Shown one piece after another: positions 1 to 6,422 of a DNA stretch of 16,416 bases. Where the stretch lies: positions 1 to 16,416 of the forward strand of contig CAZMGD010000097.1 in the NCBI GenBank assembly GCA_964565705.1. Reading direction: 5' to 3'. A program made the position numbers and the translations under genes. Numbering within the stretch: position 1 is the first letter of the stretch; every line of letters begins with the position of its first letter. The notes beneath the pieces are model-generated. The model saw only the letters and a list, made by a program, of their open reading frames with translations, had not been told where the DNA came from and did no database searches. Source of the DNA: CAZMGD01 sp964565705 (GTDB taxonomy: Bacteria > Actinomycetota > Acidimicrobiia > Acidimicrobiales > Ilumatobacteraceae).

Positions 1-743
1 CAGGCTTCGATCGCTGCAGCACGGCGTCGAACCACAGCAACGACACGGGCACCGCAGGGATCGACAGCACGCTCGACGACCTCGACGCCGTGGGTCTCGG
101 CCACGCCGGCACCGCTCGCACGGCCGAGGAGGCCGCGCCCGCGTTGTTCACGGTCAACGGCGTGCGCGTCGCCCATCTGTCCTACACCAGGTTCAGCAAC
201 ACCGGGGCGACGGCGATGCCCTGGCAACTGCGCCTGGTCGCCACCCCGGTGCCGGTCGTCGATGACGTGCGCACCGCCCGCGAGGCAGGCGCCGAGGTCG
301 TGATCGTCAGCATCCACACGAGCAAGGAGATGGAGCGCGAGCCGATCCCCGCCGACCGGCTGTTCGTCGAGTGGCTGACGTCGCAGGCGCCGGTCGACCT
401 GGTGATCCAGCACGGCCCGCACGTGATCCAACCGGTCGAGCGGGTCAACGGCACCGTCGTCTACTGGAGCGTGGGGAACCTGCTGTCGGGCATGGGCGTG
501 CCGGGCACCGGCCGCTACGAGGACCAGCGCACCCTCGACGGGCTGCTCGCCACGGCCCGGTTCACCGAGGTCGCTCCCGGCCGGTTCGACGTGGAGGCGA
601 GCCCGCTGCTGGTGTGTCTCGATCCGGCGACGCGGATCGTGTGGCCCGCCGCGGGTCTCGCCGACCCCTCCACGCCGGCGATCGTGCGCCCCGTGCTGCA
701 GGCCTGCCTCGATCGGTCCCGGCAGGTCATCCCCACTCTCTAG
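1..743 (+). CDS. CapA-family metallophosphatase, C-terminal part (partial at window start)
   Basis: The frame is open from base 3 to the TAG at 741-743, giving about 246 residues without the N-terminus, which lies outside the window. The first residues contain TASNHSNDTG, matching the 'xxNNHxxDxG' metal-site motif of the CapA / poly-gamma-glutamate capsule-synthesis protein family (calcineurin-like metallophosphatase fold). Further on, QHGPHVIQPVE matches the family's 'GHHPHVxQ' block and VVYWSVGNLLSG its 'xxYSLGNF' block. The family's 'HWGxEY' block appears only as HTSKEMER, so the second metal site may be altered. Family members act in or outside the membrane on capsule polymers, but many actinobacterial homologues have no proven substrate. 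An N-terminal signal or anchor cannot be checked here. Family assignment is firm; the role is not. Confidence 0.85.
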   Translation, partial: GFDRCSTASNHSNDTGTAGIDSTLDDLDAVGLGHAGTARTAEEAAPALFTVNGVRVAHLSYTRFSNTGATAMPWQLRLVATPVPVVDDVRTAREAGAEVVIVSIHTSKEMEREPIPADRLFVEWLTSQAPVDLVIQHGPHVIQPVERVNGTVVYWSVGNLLSGMGVPGTGRYEDQRTLDGLLATARFTEVAPGRFDVEASPLLVCLDPATRIVWPAAGLADPSTPAIVRPVLQACLDRSRQVIPTL

Positions 744-895
744 CATCGGCGTCCACCGTCGGCGCCTGATCGACGCGCTGCTGATCGACCCCGCCGGTCG
801 GGGCAGCGCGCGCGTCACCCTGCCGCACCTGGCCCACCGCCTCCGCGATCGCGCCGACCGCGCACCGGCATCCCCCGCACGGCAAGCTGACATGG

Positions 896-1714
896 ATGGA
901 TGCCGCCGTCTCCGTGCACGATCAGCACCTGGCAGAGATCGAGGAGCGCGGCTACACGATCCTGCCCGAGGTCGTGCCCGAGGCCCTCCGGCTCGAGCTG
1001 ATCGGGCGCGTCGATCGAGCGATGTCCGCAGCCGCCGTCGAGTTCGGGCCGAACCGGTTCCTCGGCCACCGGACGCGACGGCTGTTCAACCTGCTGTCGC
1101 GCGACCCGATCTTCGCCGAGGTGCCGCTGTTCGAGCCAGCACTCACGTTGGCCGAGTCGGTGCTCGACCGCGAGCTCCAGGTCGCGTCGGTCACCGCGAT
1201 CGAGATGCACCCCGGGCAGGAGGCCCAGCCGTTCCATGCCGACGACGGGTCGATCCCGCTGCCACGGCCGCACGTGCCGCTCAGCTGCGTGGCGATCTGG
1301 GCGCTGACCGACTTCACGCCCGACAACGGGGCGACACGCATCGTGCCCGGCAGCCATCGCTTCGACCGCCGGCCCGCCAAGGGGGAGACGCCCGACCACT
1401 GGGACGAGGCCCTGATGCCCGCCGGCAGCATCCTCGTCTACAACGGTTCGTCGTGGCACGGCGGCGGGCCCAACACGTCCGGCGAACGGCGGCTCGGCAT
1501 CGTGTCGCAGTACGCCGCCGGCTGGATCCGCCAGGAGGAGAACCAGCTGCTGGCGTTGTCGCGCGAGCAGGTCGCGGCGTTCCCCGACCGGCTGCGGCGG
1601 ATGGTCGGCTACAGCACCTACCGCGGACTGCTCGGCCACGTCGACCAGGTCGACCCGGCGACGTGGTTCGACCCCGATGCCGAGACCGACATGATCTGGC
1701 GCAGGATGCGCTGA
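896..1714 (+). CDS. Phytanoyl-CoA dioxygenase (PhyH)-family Fe(II)/2-oxoglutarate oxygenase
   Basis: 272 residues, close to the usual PhyH length. The iron site is visible as FHADD (His114, Asp116) and a distal His188 in SSWHGGGPNTS; Arg198/Arg199 in GERR is placed where the 2-oxoglutarate-binding arginine is expected. The block ALTDFTPDNGATRIVPGSHRF is the typical strand-loop just before the distal histidine. Family members hydroxylate small molecules in the cytoplasm using O2 and 2-oxoglutarate; the substrate cannot be read from this sequence. Two overlapping ATG codons lie at 892 and 896; only the one at 896 gives the oxygenase frame. No strong Shine-Dalgarno is seen, although GGCAAG lies about 10 nt upstream. 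The gene ends one base before the stop of the convergent polyamine gene. The 152 bases before it hold no gene I can support. Confidence 0.88.
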   Translation: MDAAVSVHDQHLAEIEERGYTILPEVVPEALRLELIGRVDRAMSAAAVEFGPNRFLGHRTRRLFNLLSRDPIFAEVPLFEPALTLAESVLDRELQVASVTAIEMHPGQEAQPFHADDGSIPLPRPHVPLSCVAIWALTDFTPDNGATRIVPGSHRFDRRPAKGETPDHWDEALMPAGSILVYNGSSWHGGGPNTSGERRLGIVSQYAAGWIRQEENQLLALSREQVAAFPDRLRRMVGYSTYRGLLGHVDQVDPATWFDPDAETDMIWRRMR

Positions 1715-1715
1715 G

Positions 1716-3050
1716 TCAGCGCGGGCGGACGGCGATCATCGGGTCGGCCGCCGACACGGTCACCGTCGCCGTGGAGCGGGCCAGCTCCTCGTCGAGGCTG
1801 CGCACCTCCCCGTCGAACGACGCGGCCGAACCCGGCTCGATCTCCAGGTACTCCGTCGGCAGCCCGATCCGGTCGAGCAGATCGATGAACGGCTCGGGGT
1901 CGAGCTCCTCGACGTTCACCATCCGGTGCGTGTCCCACGTGCCATCGGCGATCAGCAGCGCGGCGGCAACCGGCGGCACGCCTGCCGTGTAGCTGATGCC
2001 CTGCGATTCCACCTCGGCGAAGGCCTCGGCGTGATCGGACACCTGGTAGATGAGCATCTCCCGCGGCGTGCCGTCCTTGGTGCCGGTGACGACGTTGCCG
2101 ATGCAGGTCTTGCCGGTGTAGCCCGGCGCCAGGCTCTGCGGGTCGGGCAGCACGGCCTTCACCACCTGCAGCGGGATCGCCTCACCACCGCCGGGCAGCG
2201 CGACCGGCTCGTGCGACAGGAGGCCGAGCGTGCGCAGCACGGTGAACACGTTGATGTAGTGATCGCCGAACCCCATCCAGAACCGGATGCTGTTGGCGTC
2301 GATGTTCCTGGACAGCGAGTGCAGCTCGTCGTGCCCGGTGAGGTACACGGGCTGCTCACCGACCACGGGGAACTCGAACGTGCGCTTCACGGCGTGGGTC
2401 GGGAACTCCTGCCACGTCCGGTCGATCCAGGTCCAGACCTTGACGAACTCACGGAAGTTGATCTCCGGATCGAAGTTCGTCGCGAAGTAGCGCCCGTGGC
2501 TGCCGGCGTTGACGTCGAGGATGTCGATCGTGTCGATCGTGTCGAAGAACTTCTTCGCGGCGAGCGCGCAGTAGGCGTTGACCACACCGGGGTCGAAGCC
2601 GGCGCCGAGGATCGCGGTGACGCCGTTCTCCTCGCACTCCTCGGCCTTGAGCCACTCGTGGTTGGCGTACCACGGCGGGTCCTCGCAGACCTTGTCCGGA
2701 TCCTCGTGGATCGCCGTGTCGATGTAGGCGGCGCCGGTCTCGATGCAGGCCTCCAGCACCGACATGTTGACGAACGCCGAGCCGAGGTTGATCACGATCC
2801 CCGAGGCGGTCTCCCGGATCAGCGCGGCCGTGGCGGCGACGTCCATCGCGTCGAGCTGGTGGGCGTGCAGCTGCTTGCTCGTGTCCTCGATGTGGCCCTT
2901 GCGCTTGACGCTGTCGATGATCGCCTCGCACTTCGACACCGTCCGCGACGCGATGCAGATGTCGCCCAGCACGCCGTTGTGCATCGCCGCCTTGTGGGCG
3001 GCCACGTGGGCCACCCCGCCGGCACCGATGATCAGCACGTTCTTCTTCAT
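1716..3050 (-). CDS. Carboxynorspermidine/carboxyspermidine synthase (saccharopine dehydrogenase family)
   Basis: 444 residues. The N-terminus VLIIGAGGVAHV is a Rossmann nucleotide-binding loop (Gly9, Gly11, Gly12), followed by blocks typical of the family: CIASRT, INLGSAFVNMSVLEACI, YIDTAIHEDPD and AILGAGFDPGVVNAY. The enzyme condenses aspartate semialdehyde with diaminopropane or putrescine using NADPH, giving carboxynorspermidine or carboxyspermidine for decarboxylation by the protein encoded just upstream (nspC, 16 nt gap, same strand). The ATG at 3050 has an excellent ribosome-binding site, AGGAGG at 3057-3062 with 6 nt spacing, inside that gap. The protein has an extra acidic, Ser/Ala-rich C-terminal tail of roughly 40 residues beyond what I expect for the family (about 400-415). 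Whether the product is spermidine or norspermidine cannot be decided from sequence. Lysine-pathway saccharopine dehydrogenase is the alternative, but the nspC neighbour argues against it. Confidence 0.9.
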   Translation of the reverse strand: MKKNVLIIGAGGVAHVAAHKAAMHNGVLGDICIASRTVSKCEAIIDSVKRKGHIEDTSKQLHAHQLDAMDVAATAALIRETASGIVINLGSAFVNMSVLEACIETGAAYIDTAIHEDPDKVCEDPPWYANHEWLKAEECEENGVTAILGAGFDPGVVNAYCALAAKKFFDTIDTIDILDVNAGSHGRYFATNFDPEINFREFVKVWTWIDRTWQEFPTHAVKRTFEFPVVGEQPVYLTGHDELHSLSRNIDANSIRFWMGFGDHYINVFTVLRTLGLLSHEPVALPGGGEAIPLQVVKAVLPDPQSLAPGYTGKTCIGNVVTGTKDGTPREMLIYQVSDHAEAFAEVESQGISYTAGVPPVAAALLIADGTWDTHRMVNVEELDPEPFIDLLDRIGLPTEYLEIEPGSAASFDGEVRSLDEELARSTATVTVSAADPMIAVRPR

Positions 3051-3066
3051 CGCGTTCCTCCTCGCG

Positions 3067-4203
3067 TCACGACAGGGTCGCCTCGAAGTCGCTGTAGTCG
3101 AACTCGCGCACCACGTCGACGGTGCCGTCCAGGCGGCGCACGACGATCGACGGCATGCGCAGGCCGTTGAACCACGTGGTCTTCACCATCGTGTAGCCCG
3201 CGGCATCGGCGAAGCGCACCTCGTCGCCCACGACGAGCGGTGCAGCCAGGCGATGATCACCGAACTCGTCGCCGGCGAGGCAGGTACGTCCGGCGATCGT
3301 GACGTCGTGCACGCCCGGCGCCGGCGACGACACCCGCGGGCGCGTGCCGTAGATCAAGTGGTCGAGCATGTGTGCCTCGAGCGAGGCGTCGACGATGGCG
3401 ATGTCGACCTCGTTGCGCACGACGTCGAGCACCGTCGTGACCAGTTCGGCGCACTTGGTGATCGCAGCCTCGCCAGGCTCCAGGTACACCTGCACGTCGA
3501 AGCGGTCGCGCAGGTCGATGAGCAGGGCGACGAACCGGTCGAGCGGGTAGCAGTCAGCGGTGAACGAGATCCCGCCGCCCAGGCTCACCCAGCCGACGTC
3601 GCGCAGCAGCCAGCCGTAGCGGTCGGCGATCCGACCGACGGCGGCGGCGAGCGAGTCGAAGTCCTCGTTCTCGCAGTTGAAGTGGAACATCAACCCGTCG
3701 AGCAGGTGGGCGACCTCACGCAGCTGGGCGTCGTCGGTGACACCGAGGCGGGAGTGCTTGCGGGCGGGGTCGGCGAGGTCGAAGTGCGAGTAGCTGACGC
3801 CGGGGTTGACACGCAGTCCGAGCGAGGTGCCCTCGACCAGCTCGCGGAACCGGTGCAGCTGGCCGACCGAGTTGAAGATCACCTTGTCGGCGATGTCGCG
3901 CACGGCGAGCACGTCGTCCTCGGAGTAGGCGACGCTGTAGGCGTGCACCTCCTTGCCGAACCGCTCGCGCCCGAGGATCGCCTCGTACGGAGAGCTGCTG
4001 GTGGTACCGTCGAGATACTCGCTCACCAGGTCGAACACGGCCCACGTCGAGAAGCACTTGAGCGCCAGCACCGACTTCGCCCCCGTCCGCTCACGGACGC
4101 GCCGGATGATCTCCAGGTTCTCCTGGAGGCGCTGCTCGTCGATGAGGTAGTAGGGCGTGCGGGGCATGGTCATGCGCAGGTCTCTGGGGACGAAGGACGA
4201 CAC
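3067..4203 (-). CDS. nspC: Carboxynorspermidine decarboxylase
   Basis: 378 residues, normal for this PLP-dependent alanine-racemase-fold (type III) decarboxylase. TPYYLIDEQRLQENL is the usual N-terminus, and ALKCFS carries the PLP lysine (Lys49). FHFNCENEDFDSL and VSLGGGISF are the histidine and glycine-rich phosphate-binding blocks, and GRTCLAGDEFGD holds the cysteine of the second active-site half. It removes CO2 from carboxynorspermidine or carboxyspermidine to give norspermidine or spermidine in the cytoplasm. I chose the GTG at 4203 because GGAG sits 8 nt upstream; ATG codons at 4173 and 4167 lack a comparable site, although the family block begins only just after them. The gene is transcribed before the synthase, the reverse of the synthase-decarboxylase order I recall for Vibrio. 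About 150 nt separate it from the upstream reductase, leaving room for its own promoter; a weak TAGCGT (-10-like) lies at 4240-4245 on this strand. Confidence 0.92.
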   Translation of the reverse strand: MSSFVPRDLRMTMPRTPYYLIDEQRLQENLEIIRRVRERTGAKSVLALKCFSTWAVFDLVSEYLDGTTSSSPYEAILGRERFGKEVHAYSVAYSEDDVLAVRDIADKVIFNSVGQLHRFRELVEGTSLGLRVNPGVSYSHFDLADPARKHSRLGVTDDAQLREVAHLLDGLMFHFNCENEDFDSLAAAVGRIADRYGWLLRDVGWVSLGGGISFTADCYPLDRFVALLIDLRDRFDVQVYLEPGEAAITKCAELVTTVLDVVRNEVDIAIVDASLEAHMLDHLIYGTRPRVSSPAPGVHDVTIAGRTCLAGDEFGDHRLAAPLVVGDEVRFADAAGYTMVKTTWFNGLRMPSIVVRRLDGTVDVVREFDYSDFEATLS

Positions 4204-4352
4204 GTGCCGCGCTCCGAACCGCGAGCGAGGCGGCCAAAGACGCTACCAGCGACTCCCGGGCCACCATCGGCGCCCTCGGCGGCTGTTCACCGTCCGTTCA
4301 GGCGACGCCGACACGCGTTCTCGGTCCTGGATCCCGAGCGAACGGTCGCTGA

Positions 4353-5372
4353 TCAGGTGCGAGAAACCTCGAGTGGGGGCACGCGCTCGTTCTCGGGTGG
4401 TGGACCGGGTGGCGTCCCGTCGCCGAACGGCGAGCCCCCGAGCGCCTCGCGGTCGTGGGGTTCCATCCACCCGGCCGGGTCGGGCCCCAGCGGCACGACC
4501 TGCGTCGGGTTGATGCTCGTGTGCACCCAGTAGTAGTGGCGCTTGATCTGCTCGAAGTCGATCGTGTCGCCGAACCCCGGGGTCTGGAACAGGTCGCGCA
4601 CGTACGCCCAGAGCACGGGCATCTCGCTGAGCTTCTGGCGATTGCACTTGAAGTGGCCGTGGTACACGGCGTCGAAGCGGGCGAGCGTCGTGAACAGCCG
4701 GACGTCGGCTTCGGTGATCGTGTCGCCGACGAGGTAGCGCTGCGTCGCGAGTCGATCGGTCAGCCAGTCCAGCCGCCGGAACAGCTTGGTGTACGCCCGC
4801 TCGTAGGAGTCCTGGCTCTTCGCGAACCCGGCTCGGTACACACCATTGTTGACGTCGCGGTACACGACCTCCATCACGGCGTCGATCTCCTCCCGGTGTT
4901 CCTCGGGGTAGAGGTCGGGCGCGCCGTCGCGGTGGTGCGCACGCCACTCGCTGCTGAAGTCGAGCGTGATCCGGGGGAAGTCGTTCGTGACGACCTGGCC
5001 GGTCGGGACGTCGACGATCGCCGGCACCGTGATCCCCTTCTGGTAGCCGGGGAACCGGGCCTCGTACGCGTCGCGCAGGAAGTGGATGCCGAGCACCGGG
5101 TCGACCTCGCCCGGATCGAGGTCGAACGTCCAGCTCCGCTCGTCGTGCGTGGGGCCGGCGAGCCCCAGGCTCAGCACCGACTCGAGGCCGAGCAGCCGGC
5201 GCACGATCAGCGTGCGGTTCGCCCACGGACACGCCCGCGCCGCGATCAGCCGGTAGCGCCCCGGCTCCACCGGCCACTCGGCACCGGCGTCGGCGGTGAT
5301 CCGGTCGGTGATGTAGTGGGTGTCGCGCTCGTAGGCACCCGACGTGTGGTCGCCCGTACTCGTCGCACTCAT
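4353..5372 (-). CDS. Glutathionyl-hydroquinone reductase-like GST (ECM4/YqjG family)
   Basis: 339 residues, the length of the xi-class GST / glutathionyl-hydroquinone reductase family. The thioredoxin-fold half holds ARACPWANR, with the catalytic Cys48 in Cys-Pro-Trp; the usual motif is CPWAHR, so His is replaced by Asn. TVPAIVDVPTGQVVTNDFPRI is the cis-proline and thiol-binding region. The helical half includes YLVGDTITEADVRLFTTLARFDAVYHGHFKCN, the family's most conserved block, and HYYWVHTSINPT near the C-terminus. Characterised members reduce glutathionyl-hydroquinones. Actinobacteria generally use mycothiol instead of glutathione, so the thiol partner here is open. The ATG at 5372 begins just before the conserved region; only a G-rich stretch precedes it. 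It follows the nucleoside hydrolase by 32 nt on the same strand and is probably co-transcribed with it. Confidence 0.88.
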   Translation of the reverse strand: MSATSTGDHTSGAYERDTHYITDRITADAGAEWPVEPGRYRLIAARACPWANRTLIVRRLLGLESVLSLGLAGPTHDERSWTFDLDPGEVDPVLGIHFLRDAYEARFPGYQKGITVPAIVDVPTGQVVTNDFPRITLDFSSEWRAHHRDGAPDLYPEEHREEIDAVMEVVYRDVNNGVYRAGFAKSQDSYERAYTKLFRRLDWLTDRLATQRYLVGDTITEADVRLFTTLARFDAVYHGHFKCNRQKLSEMPVLWAYVRDLFQTPGFGDTIDFEQIKRHYYWVHTSINPTQVVPLGPDPAGWMEPHDREALGGSPFGDGTPPGPPPENERVPPLEVSRT

Positions 5373-5404
5373 GGCCCGACCGTACCCACCCCACCCCGCC
5401 CCAG

Positions 5405-6331
5405 TCAGCGGAGGCGGGCGAGGCAGGTGCGGAGGAGGGCGAAGAACCTCGGGGCGTCGGCGGTCATCGCGACCTCGACGTTCTGCGGCTGGCCGGACCA
5501 GTTCCAGATGTCGTGGACGGTGCGGCCGAAGCTGACGCCGGCATTGGTGTCGACGTCGACGTGCATCCTGCGGAACGTGAAGATGCCGGGGTCGAGCAGG
5601 TAGGTGATCGTGCACGGGTCGTGCATCGCCGCACCGCCGAACTGGTAGCGGGCCACGTAGTCGCCCTCGAACTTGCTCATGATCCCGGCGTACACGTCGG
5701 CCGACTCGTTGCCGATCGCCAGCACGGCGTCGACCTCATCCCGAGTGGCGATCACCTGGTGGGTCACGTTCAGCCCGAACATCACGATCTCGACGTCGGA
5801 GCTGAACACGATCTGCGCCGCGTGGGGGTCGCACAGCAGGTTGAACTCGGCGGCGGGGCTGTCGTTGCCGAAGTCGGTGGAGCCACCCATCACCACGATC
5901 CGCTCGATGCGGGGGACGATCGCCGGCTCCAGACGGATCGCCAGCGCCAGGTTGGTCAACGGCCCCGTCGCGACCACGGTGACGGGCTCCGGGTGCTGCA
6001 TGAGGGTGCGGACGATGAACTCGACGCCACCGGGCTCGGCGCTGCGGGTCGGCGGGCCCATCGCCGGCGCGTCCAGTCCGGACTCGCCGTGGAACTGCGA
6101 CGCGTCGATCCGCGGGCTGAGCAGAGAGCGGGTCGCGCCGCGGTACACCGGCGCGTCGCTGTCCAACCACTCCAGCACGCGCAGGGCGTTGCGGCTGGTG
6201 TGCTCGATCCCGACGTTGCCGTACGTCGTGACGACGCCGAGGATCTCGAGCTCGGGACTGGCGACCGCCATCGCCAGCGCGATGGCGTCGTCGGTGCCGG
6301 GGTCGCAGTCGATGAGGATCGGTCGGGGCAT
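5405..6331 (-). CDS. Nucleoside hydrolase (inosine-uridine-preferring family)
   Basis: 308 residues from the ATG at 6331. The start MPRPILIDCDPGTDDAIAL carries the DxDxxxDD calcium-site signature of nucleoside hydrolases (Asp8, Asp10, Asp14, Asp15). Later blocks VVATGPLTNLALAI, IVVMGGS, AEFNLLCDPHAA and FGLNVTHQV match the ribose- and calcium-binding positions, and MHDPCTITYLLDP is the conserved His/Asp block. Members hydrolyse the N-glycosidic bond of ribonucleosides in salvage; base preference cannot be read off. A TTG at 6346 would add five residues; I prefer the ATG because it places the DCDPGTDD motif at the usual position. Neither has a clear Shine-Dalgarno, so a leaderless transcript is possible. 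It is divergent from the GH63-like gene and the first gene of the - strand block. Confidence 0.92.
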   Translation of the reverse strand: MPRPILIDCDPGTDDAIALAMAVASPELEILGVVTTYGNVGIEHTSRNALRVLEWLDSDAPVYRGATRSLLSPRIDASQFHGESGLDAPAMGPPTRSAEPGGVEFIVRTLMQHPEPVTVVATGPLTNLALAIRLEPAIVPRIERIVVMGGSTDFGNDSPAAEFNLLCDPHAAQIVFSSDVEIVMFGLNVTHQVIATRDEVDAVLAIGNESADVYAGIMSKFEGDYVARYQFGGAAMHDPCTITYLLDPGIFTFRRMHVDVDTNAGVSFGRTVHDIWNWSGQPQNVEVAMTADAPRFFALLRTCLARLR

Positions 6332-6422
6332 GCGCGGTGCATTCAAGCACGGCCGTCGCGGCCAGAATCAGGCCCGGTCCGCCACCCCCGACGGACCACC
6401 GCAGCTGGGAGGGATCCGGGCG
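6332..6422. promoter_or_regulatory. Divergent intergenic region between nucleoside hydrolase and GH63-like gene
   Basis: Ninety-one bases separate the two divergent starts, so both promoters must lie here or inside the flanking genes. On + there is a weak CAGAAT (-10-like, 6363-6368) with TTCAAG 15 nt upstream, and a strong ribosome-binding site GGGAGGG at 6407-6413, 9 nt before the ATG at 6423. That site fixes the start of the + gene even though its frame stays open far upstream. No convincing operator was seen. Promoter assignment is inference from position; the ribosome-binding site is seen directly. Confidence 0.45.

Noticed and set aside
744..895. + frame reading RRLIDALLIDPAGRG in the gap after the CapA gene
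   Set aside because: Too short, no start or RBS, and no recognisable family; treated as intergenic.
892..1992. 366-codon + frame starting at the ATG at 892
   Set aside because: It overlaps the oxygenase in another frame, is Arg/Ala-rich without motifs, and runs into the convergent polyamine gene.
2521..2546. Tandem GTCGATCGT repeats
   Set aside because: They encode the Ile-Asp-Thr repeats inside the synthase and fit its reading frame; a simple coding repeat.
1926..4533. Long + strand frames antisense to the polyamine and reductase genes
   Set aside because: They are reverse-frame shadows of genes with clear catalytic motifs.
5673..6422. Upstream extension of the GH63-like frame by 250 codons
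   Set aside because: It is antisense to the nucleoside hydrolase, has no family similarity, and a strong RBS marks the start at 6423.
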